Shown here piece after piece: positions 25,133 through 33,740 of a DNA stretch of 64,000 nucleotides (the stretch's first letter is position 1; the number at the start of each line of letters is the position of its first letter). The notes below the pieces were generated by a model. The model searched no databases, was not told the origin of the DNA, and was given only the letters and a program-made list of their open reading frames with translations. The stretch is taken from the NCBI GenBank assembly GCA_963776195.1, contig CAVZMO010000014.1:62001-126000 (forward strand), read 5' to 3'. Source of the stretch: CAVZMO01 sp963776195 (GTDB lineage: Bacteria; Nitrospirota; Thermodesulfovibrionia; Thermodesulfovibrionales; SM23-35). Both the position numbers and the translations under genes were made by a program.

Positions 25133-25237
25133 CTATTTTTTCTTATGAGTTGCACAGAATTTCGATTTCCCTGTTGCAGAATTCTTACATTGCTTTCCTT
25201 CTTTGGTTTTTGCAACACATTTTGCCTTTTTTTCCAT
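25133..25237 (-). CDS. 34-residue Cys/His mini-protein, DUF5763-like
   Basis: A frame too short for most gene callers: 34 residues from ATG 25237 with AGGGGG about ten bases upstream. The arrangement C-V-A-K-T-K-E-G-K-Q-C-K ... F-C-A-T-H matches the DUF5763-type pattern (C-x-A-x-T-K-x-G-x-x-C ... C-x-x-H), which probably binds one zinc. It is strongly basic, so nucleic-acid binding is possible. It stands alone between the PilZ and larC genes; the rest of the 380-base gap shows nothing. Confidence 0.7.
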   Translation of the reverse strand: MEKKAKCVAKTKEGKQCKNSATGKSKFCATHKKK

Positions 25238-25349
25238 GTTCACGTTCCCCCTTATGTTTATTTTTTATAGATTAAGAATCTATTGGTTAGAGTATAGCAT
25301 AAATTGATTCTATTACTTTGGTACCATAATGAACGAGTTCAATTTTTTC

Positions 25350-26549
25350 TTAGAAGCAATCATTTATCTTTTTCATGACTTTTATAAGGGGAATTTTGAA
25401 TCTCTTTGCAATTTTCTTGCAGTCTTCGTATTCGGGAGTCATTTTGAGGATTTCGTCATTATACCTCGAATACTTAATTTTTACCTTTCCGAATTCGGTG
25501 TCAATCGTCTTAATCTCGCGCTGGAGGGTCTTTCTTTTGGTTTCATAAAATCTGAGTCCTATGGTGCTTGTTTCTTCAAAAATAATTTTTGTCAAGTCCC
25601 CTATCCGATCTTCTCGGCAGAGAACCGTCAACTTTAATGCAGGTCTCCCTTTCTTCATAATTATTTGGGTAAGATAGGCGTCGAGGGCACCGGCCTTGAA
25701 TAGCCTCTCGATGGCATATTCGAATAGTTGAGGATTCATATCATCAATATTCGTTTCGATAACGGTTACTGTATCGTGAGAAACTCCCTCCGTGCCCCCT
25801 CCGCTAAAGGAGGATGAAAAGGTTCTACCGATAAAAATTCTCAAAACATTCGGCCAGTTCTTGAAATCCCTATCCCCCGCTCCGACGCCGATCTTCTCGA
25901 TATCCATACAGGGGATGTCTCCGTACCCGGCAGACAGTTCCGCGATGATTGCGGCCCCTGTAGGAGTCGTGAGTTCGGTTGAGATGACTTTTGAATATAC
26001 GGGGATGTTCTTGAGAATTTCGGCGGTTGCAGGCGTAGGAACCGGTAGAATTCCCTCATCGGTTTTCACGGTGCCGCTGCCGAGGTTTATCGGAGATGAG
26101 TATACCTTTTCCACGCCGAGCACATCCAGACCGATAAGTGTTCCAAAAATATCTATGATGCAATCAACGGCGCCGAGTTCATGGAGATGGACTGTGTGGA
26201 AGGTTTCGCCATGGACTTCAGCTTCAGCATCGAAGAGTCTCTTGAAAATTTTGAGACCCTTTTGTTTTATGTCCTCCGAGAGTGAAGACTTGTGAATGGT
26301 CTTTTCGATATCTTCCCATTTTGTTAAGTTTGAATTGCGGCTTTCTGATTTTGAATGCTGAATGACGTCCACATTGGAAGCGGCAAGGTCCGCCCGTTTC
26401 ACCTTTTTCAGAGACAACCGATAGCCCGCAACGGGAATCTTCTTAAGCTCCTTTTCCAGCGCTTTTATCGACACCCCGGCGTCTACTAATGAGCCGAGGC
26501 ACATGTCTCCGCTAATCCCGGAAAAACAATCAAAGTAAGCTATCTTCAA
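25350..26549 (-). CDS. larC: Nickel-pincer cofactor synthesis protein LarC
   Basis: A 399-residue LarC (DUF111 / TIGR00299), the CTP-dependent nickel insertase that finishes the nickel-pincer nucleotide cofactor of lactate racemase-type enzymes. Evidence is the opening Y-F-D-C-F-S-G-I-S-G-D-M, the H-L-H-E-L-G-A-V-D-C-I-I-D-I-F-G block near 125, the T-P-T-G-A-A-I motif near 198 and V-I-E-T-N-I-D-D-M-N-P near 262. Full length with no split into larC1/larC2. No larA, larB or larE is visible here. It is followed leftward by nothing on its strand; mtnA lies upstream. Confidence 0.93.
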   Translation of the reverse strand: MKIAYFDCFSGISGDMCLGSLVDAGVSIKALEKELKKIPVAGYRLSLKKVKRADLAASNVDVIQHSKSESRNSNLTKWEDIEKTIHKSSLSEDIKQKGLKIFKRLFDAEAEVHGETFHTVHLHELGAVDCIIDIFGTLIGLDVLGVEKVYSSPINLGSGTVKTDEGILPVPTPATAEILKNIPVYSKVISTELTTPTGAAIIAELSAGYGDIPCMDIEKIGVGAGDRDFKNWPNVLRIFIGRTFSSSFSGGGTEGVSHDTVTVIETNIDDMNPQLFEYAIERLFKAGALDAYLTQIIMKKGRPALKLTVLCREDRIGDLTKIIFEETSTIGLRFYETKRKTLQREIKTIDTEFGKVKIKYSRYNDEILKMTPEYEDCKKIAKRFKIPLIKVMKKINDCF

Positions 26550-26595
26550 GGTTCCCGTCCTCCTGCCGGATATATGCGTTTTTCAGACCAAAAAA

Positions 26596-27660
26596 TCAGG
26601 GCTTTACTCGAAAGTTTTCGGGGTTGGCAGTTTTCTTCGTCAGCTTCTTCAGGTCCCCCGGTCTGAATGCCCCTTTCTCAGTAATTATTGCGGTAACATA
26701 TTTGTGGGGTGTCACATCAAAGGCAATGTTCCTTACCTTTACTCCAAGGGGTGCAATAAGGCATTTGCCGAAAACGTTGGTAACCTCTTCAGGGTCTCTC
26801 TCCTCGATAGGAATCTTTTCTCCGGAAGAGATGGTAAAATCGATACTGCTGAGAGGGGCTGCCACATAAAAAGGGACCTTATTCTCTTTGCAGAGAACAG
26901 CCACCGTATAGGTACCGATCTTATTGGCAACGTCACCGTTGCGAACCGTCCTGTCGGTGCCTACAATAGCAAGGTCAATTTCCTGTTTCCGTAAGAGCGC
27001 ACCCGCTGTACTGTCTGTGATCAACGTCACCGGAATCCCTTCCTGCATGAGCTCCCATGCGGTCAATCTTGCGCCCTGGAGAACAGGCCTTGTTTCGTCA
27101 GCGATCACCTGAATCCTTTTGCCCTGTTCTCTGGCTATCAGCATCGGCGCAGTCGCCGTACCATATCCGCCCGTCGCGAGCGCCCCTGCATTACAATGGG
27201 TGAGAATGGTATCACCGTCCTTGATAAATTCGGCACCCCACCTGCCTATCGCCTTATTCACTTCGATGTCCTCTTCAAGAATCATTTTCGCTTCTTCTAT
27301 GAGGATTTCTTTTATTTTGTGTAAAGGCTGATGCCGTTTTGCGGCGAGGACACCCTTTATCCTTTCTACCGCCCACCTTATGTTGACCGCTGTAGGTCTT
27401 GTGGAAAGCATTTCCTGAAAGACAGGTTCGAGGGCCTTTGTGAATTCATCAAAATTCCCCGCCTTTATTTCCTGAGCACCCAAAGCTATGCCCATCGCGG
27501 CTGCAATGCCTATGGCAGGCGCTCCCCTAATCCGGAGCTTTTTTATGCCTTCCGCGACTGCCCTGTAATCCGCACAATCAATGAAAGTGACCTCGCAGGG
27601 TAACTTCGTCTGATCAAGCATTACGACCTTATTTTCTTTCCACTCTATCGTTTTAACCAT
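26596..27660 (-). CDS. mtnA: S-methyl-5-thioribose-1-phosphate isomerase
   Basis: A 354-residue MtnA of the methionine salvage pathway, converting methylthioribose 1-phosphate to methylthioribulose 1-phosphate. Key signs: R-G-A-P-A-I-G-I near 45, T-H-C-N-A-G-A-L-A-T with the catalytic Cys near 157, and I-V-G-T-D-R with the catalytic Asp near 235, followed by N-G-D-V-A-N-K-I-G-T-Y. The length is typical. Spacing of 46 bases to larC suggests shared transcription. No other salvage genes are nearby. Confidence 0.94.
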   Translation of the reverse strand: MVKTIEWKENKVVMLDQTKLPCEVTFIDCADYRAVAEGIKKLRIRGAPAIGIAAAMGIALGAQEIKAGNFDEFTKALEPVFQEMLSTRPTAVNIRWAVERIKGVLAAKRHQPLHKIKEILIEEAKMILEEDIEVNKAIGRWGAEFIKDGDTILTHCNAGALATGGYGTATAPMLIAREQGKRIQVIADETRPVLQGARLTAWELMQEGIPVTLITDSTAGALLRKQEIDLAIVGTDRTVRNGDVANKIGTYTVAVLCKENKVPFYVAAPLSSIDFTISSGEKIPIEERDPEEVTNVFGKCLIAPLGVKVRNIAFDVTPHKYVTAIITEKGAFRPGDLKKLTKKTANPENFRVKP

Positions 27661-27717
27661 TCTATTTTTCCTTCTCTATAAATAGATTGACAGGGAATTG
27701 CTCTGAAATGCAACTCA

Positions 27718-28941
27718 CTAAAATGCTGATTTGACTACCCATGCGATCGTAAGACAGATCACTGCGGCAACGGTTCCCCATGCTATGTAGTTATATATCT
27801 TGGAATTGGTATATTCCCCCATAACCTTTTCATCGTTTATTAATGAAATGGCATAGAACAGGACAAATGGCAACAACAGGCCGTTGACGACGGCAGAAAG
27901 TACCATCAGGGAAACAAGAGGGGCGCCCGGAATCAACACGAGCATCGAAGCGAAAGCTATAGTCAGCGTATAGATCCACATAAACTGGGGTGCTTCCCTG
28001 AATGTTTTATTGACTCCCGCCTCCCAGCCCATGGCCTCACAGATATAATATGCTGTGGCAAGGGGTACGATAATCGCACCGAGCAATGACGCATTTGCAA
28101 GGCAAAGGGCGAATATAAGAAATGCATAGTCCCCTGCAAGGGGTTTGAGCGCTAATGCGGCTTCCGAGGCCTCATCTATTCTGATTCCATGGGGGAATAA
28201 AAGTGTACCGCAGGTCACAATAATAAAAAAGCTGATGATATCCGTTATAGAACAACCGATGATTACGTCCAAACGTGAGGCTTTGTAGTGTTCCTTTTTT
28301 ATTCCTTTTTCCGCAATCGATGATTGCAGGTAGAACTGCATCCATGGGGTAATTGTCGTCCCTATGATAGCGATACTCATCATGATATACTCGGAATTCC
28401 ATTGCGGCTTCGGCACCAGGGTTTGTTTTAATACGATATTCCAGTCGGGCTTAGCCATGATTCCCGATATGATATAGCCGACGAATATGATGCAGGCATA
28501 GAGCAGTATCATCTCTATAAACCTGTAGCTCCCTTTTGTGACCAGCATCCATATGGTAACAGCCCCTACGGGCACCATGATGTATTTACTCCATCCGAGG
28601 ATTTGCATACTCGCTGCCCATCCGGCAAAATCTGCGACCGTATTGCCGAAATTTGCGACGAGAAGGCAGAGCATCATAAAGAATGTCGTCTTTACCCCAT
28701 AATTCTCCCGTATAAGGTCGGAAAGTCCCTTGCCGGTAACGACACCCATGCGGCCCACCATCTCCTGTATTACGACGAGGGCTATAGTCGTGGGTATCAG
28801 CGTCCAGAGGAGAGAATATCCGAATCGTGCGCCGACCACGGAGTAGGTTGTTATACCGCTCGCGTCATTGTCGATATTTGCGGTGATAATGCCGGGCCCC
28901 ATGACGGACAGAAAAATGATGATCTTTCTCCAGAGGCTCAA
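27718..28941 (-). CDS. NRAMP-related divalent metal transporter, possibly Mg2+
   Basis: A 407-residue membrane protein with about 11 helices of the NRAMP superfamily. In helix 1 the canonical D-P-G-N is replaced by D-N-D-A-S-G, and in helix 6 the M-P-H motif with its metal-binding Met is replaced by T-P-W-M. Loss of that methionine marks NRAMP-related magnesium transporters (NRMT) as I recall them. The gene overlaps by 4 bases a MgtE_N-CBS protein gene, a Mg2+-sensing module, which supports Mg2+ as substrate. A Mn2+/Fe2+ role remains possible. Confidence 0.88.
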   Translation of the reverse strand: MSLWRKIIIFLSVMGPGIITANIDNDASGITTYSVVGARFGYSLLWTLIPTTIALVVIQEMVGRMGVVTGKGLSDLIRENYGVKTTFFMMLCLLVANFGNTVADFAGWAASMQILGWSKYIMVPVGAVTIWMLVTKGSYRFIEMILLYACIIFVGYIISGIMAKPDWNIVLKQTLVPKPQWNSEYIMMSIAIIGTTITPWMQFYLQSSIAEKGIKKEHYKASRLDVIIGCSITDIISFFIIVTCGTLLFPHGIRIDEASEAALALKPLAGDYAFLIFALCLANASLLGAIIVPLATAYYICEAMGWEAGVNKTFREAPQFMWIYTLTIAFASMLVLIPGAPLVSLMVLSAVVNGLLLPFVLFYAISLINDEKVMGEYTNSKIYNYIAWGTVAAVICLTIAWVVKSAF

Positions 28942-30200
28942 ACTTTTCTCCTCTTGCGCTTTGCTGCAGGCGGAAGAATCCTGTCTAAAATATCATCAAC
29001 TGCAACGATTCCGAGCAAAGTACCCTCTGTATCAACAACGGGAAGGGCGACAAGGTTGTACTTAGAGACTATCTCAGCAACATCCACTTCATCGGTGTCC
29101 GGAGTTACTGTTTTAAGTTTCGTTTCCATGATGTCCGCGAGGCGTGTGGCAGGATCGCCGAGGAGCAAATCCCTCAGAGACACAACCCCAAGGAGTTTTT
29201 CCTCTTCATTCAGCACATAGATGTAATAAACCGTCTCAACTTCTTCCGCATCTTTCCTGAATCTGTCTATCGCTTCTTTGACCGTGGTTTCCGGGGGGTA
29301 TGCGATGAACACGTTGGTCATTAATCCGCCGGCGGTGTCCTCTTCGTGACTGAGGAGTTCCTGGATATCTTCGGCCTCTTCTTTCTCTATCTGTTCGAGA
29401 ATCTCTTTTGCTTTGTCCACAGGAAGATCGCTCAGAACATCCGCAGCCTCATCGGGCGGCATCTCTTCAATGATATCGGCCGCCTTATCTGTATCCATTC
29501 CGGTTATGATCGCGGCCTGGACATCGGGCTGCAGCTCCGAAAGTGCTTCAGCAGCGGTTTCAACGTCAAGGCCTTTAAAAAATGATGCGCCTTCTTTATG
29601 CGAGACCTGGCTTATGATCTCTGCAATATCGGCGGGATGAAGCTCCGATACCATCTGTCTGGGTACGGTGAGGGATATCTTTGTGAGTTTCGGTTCGAGG
29701 GGTTGAATATATGCCCAGCTTATGAGATTAAGGGAGAGACGCTTATTGAATATCCTCAAAACGTCTTCGCCGCCCCTCTCGAACCCCATCCTGCGCATAA
29801 TGCCCCTCATTCCTACATCGACCGCAACAAGGATCGCCTCGGAATTGAACCCTTCAAGCCTTACGTCATTCACCCTGACAACCTTTGCGCCGTTCGCATC
29901 GACGATCTGTTTATCGAAGATATCCCTGACGATCAGGAGGTCCTTCTCGCTGAACTCATAAGGTTGCAGGTTTTCGCTATAAATTATTGCGGAGATGATC
30001 CTTTTATTGAATATGTTCAGGTCGCTCCAGGGTATATTGAACAGCCTTTTTTTCTTCTCGACAATGAGGGCCGAGACCTTTGGAAAGGGTTCACCCTTAA
30101 CAACCATAATGTCTCTTAGTCTTCCGAGGTCCTCACCTTTCGGGTCGAGCACAGGTTTTTTCAGTATTTCACTCACAAAGAGTTCGCCAAAAAAAGGCAT
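28938..30200 (-). CDS. PRC-barrel / MgtE_N / CBS-pair protein without transporter domain
   Basis: A 420-residue soluble protein. A PRC-barrel-like region (about 1-160) is followed by a MgtE N-domain of superhelical repeats (M-V-S-E-L-H-P-A-D-I-A-E-I near 183, then M-P-P-D-E-A-A-D-V-L near 243) and a CBS pair (T-V-K-E-A-I-D-R-F near 320 and the L-V-A-L-P-V-V-D-T-E-G segment near 385). In MgtE this cytosolic part closes the channel when Mg2+ binds; here the channel domain is absent. The gene overlaps the NRAMP-related gene by 4 bases, so the protein probably acts as its Mg2+-sensing partner. Confidence 0.9.
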   Translation of the reverse strand: MPFFGELFVSEILKKPVLDPKGEDLGRLRDIMVVKGEPFPKVSALIVEKKKRLFNIPWSDLNIFNKRIISAIIYSENLQPYEFSEKDLLIVRDIFDKQIVDANGAKVVRVNDVRLEGFNSEAILVAVDVGMRGIMRRMGFERGGEDVLRIFNKRLSLNLISWAYIQPLEPKLTKISLTVPRQMVSELHPADIAEIISQVSHKEGASFFKGLDVETAAEALSELQPDVQAAIITGMDTDKAADIIEEMPPDEAADVLSDLPVDKAKEILEQIEKEEAEDIQELLSHEEDTAGGLMTNVFIAYPPETTVKEAIDRFRKDAEEVETVYYIYVLNEEEKLLGVVSLRDLLLGDPATRLADIMETKLKTVTPDTDEVDVAEIVSKYNLVALPVVDTEGTLLGIVAVDDILDRILPPAAKRKRRKV

Positions 30201-30381
30201 TTTGTCACTCCGTTATTGAATTCAGAAGGTGTAGAAAGATATAGTATTTGAGGGATCAGATCGATGCAACTACCCCGGCAGTCATGCGACTGCGAATGAT
30301 CGAGAATACTATACCCTTATTTTCTCCATAAGAAGTATAGCTCAGAGCTTTTTGTTTCGGCAACCCGAAAATAAGAATGGC

Positions 30382-31410
30382 TTATACCTTCTTGAGGCCG
30401 GTGGCCCTCATTCCGATAAGTCTCACTTTCTTTATTAGTTTTATCCTCCCCAGGGCTTCAAATGCCGCTCTTCTTATGAGGTCAAGCGAATCTGTATAAT
30501 CGGCCATTGTCCTTGCCCGGGTATAGGTTTTAAAGTCATCGAACCTTATTTTGACCGTGACGGTCCTGCACAGATAACCTGACCGGTTCATGTCTTCTAC
30601 GACAGTCCTGGTAAGCTCTGCGAGGTTTCTTGCGATCGTCTGCCAGTTATCGGTATCTGTCTGGAAGGTGGTCTCCCTGCTCATGGACTTCGGCTCCCAG
30701 TGCGTTATCAAAGGAGTCTCGTCAATTCCCCTTGACGCCTCATAGAGATAGTTGCCGTAGGAGCGACCAAAATGCCCTACCAATTCGTCGCGAGGTCGTG
30801 ATGCGAGATCACCTATCGTCTGAATCCCCATTGTTTTGAGATATGCCTCCGTCTTTGGACCGACTCCCCAAAGCTTTCTGACCCGGAGGGGCCATATCAG
30901 TCTCTGGATATCCGTTTCGCTAATTATGGTCAAGCCGTCGGGTTTCTGCATATCGGAAGCGATCTTTGCGAGCAGCTTGTTCTGCGCGATGCCTATCGAA
31001 CACGTGAGATCAAGCACATCCTTTATCTGTTTCTTTATATCCCGCGCAATTTCTTCGGAACCTGCATCCAGATCGGTTATGTCGAGAAAGGCCTCATCTA
31101 TTCCGACGTCTTCGACGAGGGGAGTAAAGTTTCTAAGAATGTTCTTTACAATTTTTGAAACCCGGACGTACTCATCATAATCGACCGGCAGAAAAACAGC
31201 CTCGGGGCACAGGTGATAAGCGGTCCTGAGAGGCATCGCCGAATGGATACCGTATTTTCTCGCTTCATACGATGCAGTCGACGCGACACCTCTCTTTGTC
31301 GGGTCGCCGCTTCCCCCGATAACGACAGGTCTGCCGATCAATTCGGGATGCCTCTTTTGTTCGATTGCTGCAAAAAATGCATCCATGTCTATATGGAGAA
31401 TGCGTCTCAC
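30382..31410 (-). CDS. dinB: DNA polymerase IV
   Basis: A 342-residue Y-family translesion polymerase. The catalytic acidic residues lie in H-I-D-M-D-A-F-F-A near residue 7 and in V-G-I-D-E-A-F-L-D near 102. The steric K-R-G-V-A-S-T-A-S-Y-E-A-R-K-Y-G block near 38-53, thumb HhH region (W-G-V-G-P-K-T) near 180 and little-finger domain are all present. It lacks a recognisable C-terminal beta-clamp tail beyond R-A-T-G-L-K-K-V. Single gene. Confidence 0.94.
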   Translation of the reverse strand: MRRILHIDMDAFFAAIEQKRHPELIGRPVVIGGSGDPTKRGVASTASYEARKYGIHSAMPLRTAYHLCPEAVFLPVDYDEYVRVSKIVKNILRNFTPLVEDVGIDEAFLDITDLDAGSEEIARDIKKQIKDVLDLTCSIGIAQNKLLAKIASDMQKPDGLTIISETDIQRLIWPLRVRKLWGVGPKTEAYLKTMGIQTIGDLASRPRDELVGHFGRSYGNYLYEASRGIDETPLITHWEPKSMSRETTFQTDTDNWQTIARNLAELTRTVVEDMNRSGYLCRTVTVKIRFDDFKTYTRARTMADYTDSLDLIRRAAFEALGRIKLIKKVRLIGMRATGLKKV

Positions 31411-31437
31411 ACTAGTCCGTTAAAGATGACAGATGGC

Positions 31438-31680
31438 TTATTTCTTTAATTTTTTTGCAATATAAATGCGGAGTGGACATTGACAGAGATGAAAGAGGCC
31501 AAAGGAAAATGAAAAGAGACAGAGTTGCGGTTTTCTCTCCAGACATTCGAGGTATGACTCTATGCCGATATCTTTTGCCCTGCAGAGATTCTCGAAGCCT
31601 GATTTATAGCACCGAAAATCTTTTGGGCACTCCATTTCGCCTATGATTTTTTCTACCTGTCTCTTCGTATCGTCTTTCAT
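31438..31680 (-). CDS. Small Cys-rich conserved protein
   Basis: An 80-residue protein with seven cysteines: C-P-K-D-F-R-C-Y-K-S-G-F-E-N-L-C near the start, E-C-L-E-R-K-P-Q-L-C mid, and C-Q-C-P-L-R-I-Y-I-A-K-K-L near the end. The pattern is a small conserved family I recall from anaerobes, without known function; metal or Fe-S binding is plausible. It is transcribed divergently from murA and lies 27 bases upstream of dinB on the same strand. Confidence 0.75.
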   Translation of the reverse strand: MKDDTKRQVEKIIGEMECPKDFRCYKSGFENLCRAKDIGIESYLECLERKPQLCLFSFSFGLFHLCQCPLRIYIAKKLKK

Positions 31681-31762
31681 CTATCTCAAAAAAAATCTTT
31701 CATCATTTGTCGGGTCTTTTTGATAATATTATATAATCTTTCAATACTTCAGAGGTGAAAAC

Positions 31763-33016
31763 TTGGATAAGCTGATAATTCGTGGCGGTAAGAGGCTTAA
31801 AGGCGAAGTTCACATTAGCGGTGCAAAGAACGCAGCTTTGCCCATAATGACGGCATCCCTCCTTGCATCAGGAGATAGCACTCTCGGCTGTGTCCCAAAT
31901 TTGAAGGATATTATGACCATGGGAAGGCTCCTCGCAAATCTCGGGGCCGGATTTCACTATGAAGCAGGCAAGGCATTGATCAATACGGAGAATATCAAAA
32001 TCTTTGAGGCCCCCTATGACCTTGTCAGGAGGATGCGTGCCTCTATCCTCGTTCTCGGGCCCTTGCTTGCGAAGTTCGGCAGGGCAAAGGTGTCTTTGCC
32101 GGGAGGATGTGCTATCGGTGCGAGGCCGATAAACCTGCATCTGATGGGCCTCGAAAAGATGGGAGCAGATATAAGGCTTGAATCAGGGTATGTCATTGCA
32201 AAGTCGAAGAGACTGAAGGGTGCTTCAATCTATCTCGATACACCGACGGTTACCGGGACTGAAAACCTGATGATGGCTGCAGCCCTCGCAAAGGGCAGAA
32301 CCCTGTTGGAGAATGCTGCCCGTGAACCGGAAGTGGTGGACCTTGCAAACGCCCTTATCTCGATGGGCGCCGTAATAAAGGGTGCAGGGGAGAGTGTCAT
32401 AGAGATAGAGGGGGTTGATGGATTGAATCCTCTGAACTATTCTGTAATCCCTGACCGGATCGAAGCGGGAACATTCATGGCTATGGCCGGCATTACGGGC
32501 GGGAATATTATTATCAAAGGATGCAGGCTCGCGCATCTTGACGCATCTATCATGAAACTCAAAGAGACGGGTCTCGTGTTTGAAGATCTTCCGGACGGTC
32601 TTCGCATAACATGCCCATCAAGACCGAGGGCTGCGAATCTCAAGACCATGCCTTATCCCGGATTTCCTACGGACATGCAGGCCCAGTTTATGGCTCTTAT
32701 GTGCATCGCTGACGGTACGAGTATAATCAAGGAAACGATTTTCGAAAACAGGTTTATGCATGTAGCCGAGCTCAAGAGGATGGGGGCTGATATTACGGTT
32801 GAGGGGGGAACGTCAACGATCAAGGGGATCGAAAGACTTAAAGGTGCTCCATTGATGGCAACGGATTTGAGGGCGAGCGCATCCCTTATCGTTGCAGCCC
32901 TTGCGGCGAAGGGAGAGACTGCGATACACAGGATTTATCACCTTGACAGGGGTTATGAAAGGATGGAAGAAAAACTTTTGAGGCTTGGTGCGGATGTTAA
33001 GAGGGTGAGCGAATAG
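31763..33016 (+). CDS. murA: UDP-N-acetylglucosamine 1-carboxyvinyltransferase
   Basis: A 417-residue MurA, the first committed enzyme of peptidoglycan synthesis, transferring enolpyruvate to UDP-GlcNAc. Visible: I-S-G-A-K-N-A-A-L-P at residues 19-28, R-R-M-R-A-S-I near 90, the active Cys in G-G-C-A-I-G-A-R-P near 115, and the F-P-T-D-M-Q-A-Q motif near 302. The start is TTG 31763 preceded by AGAGGTG. The presence of Cys (not Asp) predicts fosfomycin sensitivity of the enzyme. Confidence 0.95.
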   Translation: MDKLIIRGGKRLKGEVHISGAKNAALPIMTASLLASGDSTLGCVPNLKDIMTMGRLLANLGAGFHYEAGKALINTENIKIFEAPYDLVRRMRASILVLGPLLAKFGRAKVSLPGGCAIGARPINLHLMGLEKMGADIRLESGYVIAKSKRLKGASIYLDTPTVTGTENLMMAAALAKGRTLLENAAREPEVVDLANALISMGAVIKGAGESVIEIEGVDGLNPLNYSVIPDRIEAGTFMAMAGITGGNIIIKGCRLAHLDASIMKLKETGLVFEDLPDGLRITCPSRPRAANLKTMPYPGFPTDMQAQFMALMCIADGTSIIKETIFENRFMHVAELKRMGADITVEGGTSTIKGIERLKGAPLMATDLRASASLIVAALAAKGETAIHRIYHLDRGYERMEEKLLRLGADVKRVSE

Positions 33017-33214
33017 GCCGAGGTTGAGGTTTTATCAGCGCTGAAAATCTTCAGTTAGACATAGCATATGATCTGATTTGTCGGAGCTTCTTATATTCGA
33101 CCTCATTGTGAAGATCTGGAACCCACTGAGTACTCACAGTAGTCGACATCCCCAAGCATCCTTATGATTCTGCGGAGTACAAGCGGAAATTGTTAAGAAA
33201 GACATCCGTTTCTG

Positions 33215-33738
33215 TTACGTCAGACAGTTGCATGATAAACCATATATCTGTATGCCGAGGCTTTTCCAAATGTTGACATCCTCTTTGCAGAGAGCAATTT
33301 TTACCCTCTTGTCATGTTTCTTTATTGTATCGATAATTACTTTGAACATTGCCAGGCGGTGTTCTTCAGGATATCGTAGTTTTGTCCCTTCATTAACTAA
33401 CCCGGAATGAATCTTGAGAAGAGGCGAATCAGGAAAGCGAGAGCTGATGTGTGAAGCAAGACCTTTTGAGGGTCGATATTCTCCTATAGTAATCCGTTCG
33501 GGTTTAACAGATACAAATATTTTTTCAACAAGATCGATATAATCTTTTTTCCATGTTGAATAAAGGATAACAGGATCTATCCTCAAGCGTATCTCATATC
33601 CTGCATGCTGCAGCTTTTTTGCTGCCATTAATCTCGCCTCTGGAGAAGCAGTTCGATGTTCAAGCTGCTGGTAAACCTTATCAGTATTAATACTAAAAGA
33701 CATTATCGACCGACCCCCGTGATTTACTAAGGGGGTCA
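33215..33738 (-). pseudogene. SPL-like radical SAM protein, C-terminal part (IS-split)
   Basis: The C-terminal 170 residues of a spore-photoproduct-lyase-like radical SAM protein: I-M-S-F-S-I-N-T after the break, then R-T-A-S-P-E-A-R-L-M-A-A-K-K-L, R-I-D-P-V-I-L-Y and E-R-I-T-I-G-E-Y-R. The gene was cut by the IS630 element at 33741. When the halves are joined at the duplicated TA, the frames differ by one base within a run of five C, so a homopolymer error or a later indel is present as well. The N-terminal half is at 34810-35474. Confidence 0.8.
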
Positions 33739-33740
33739 TA

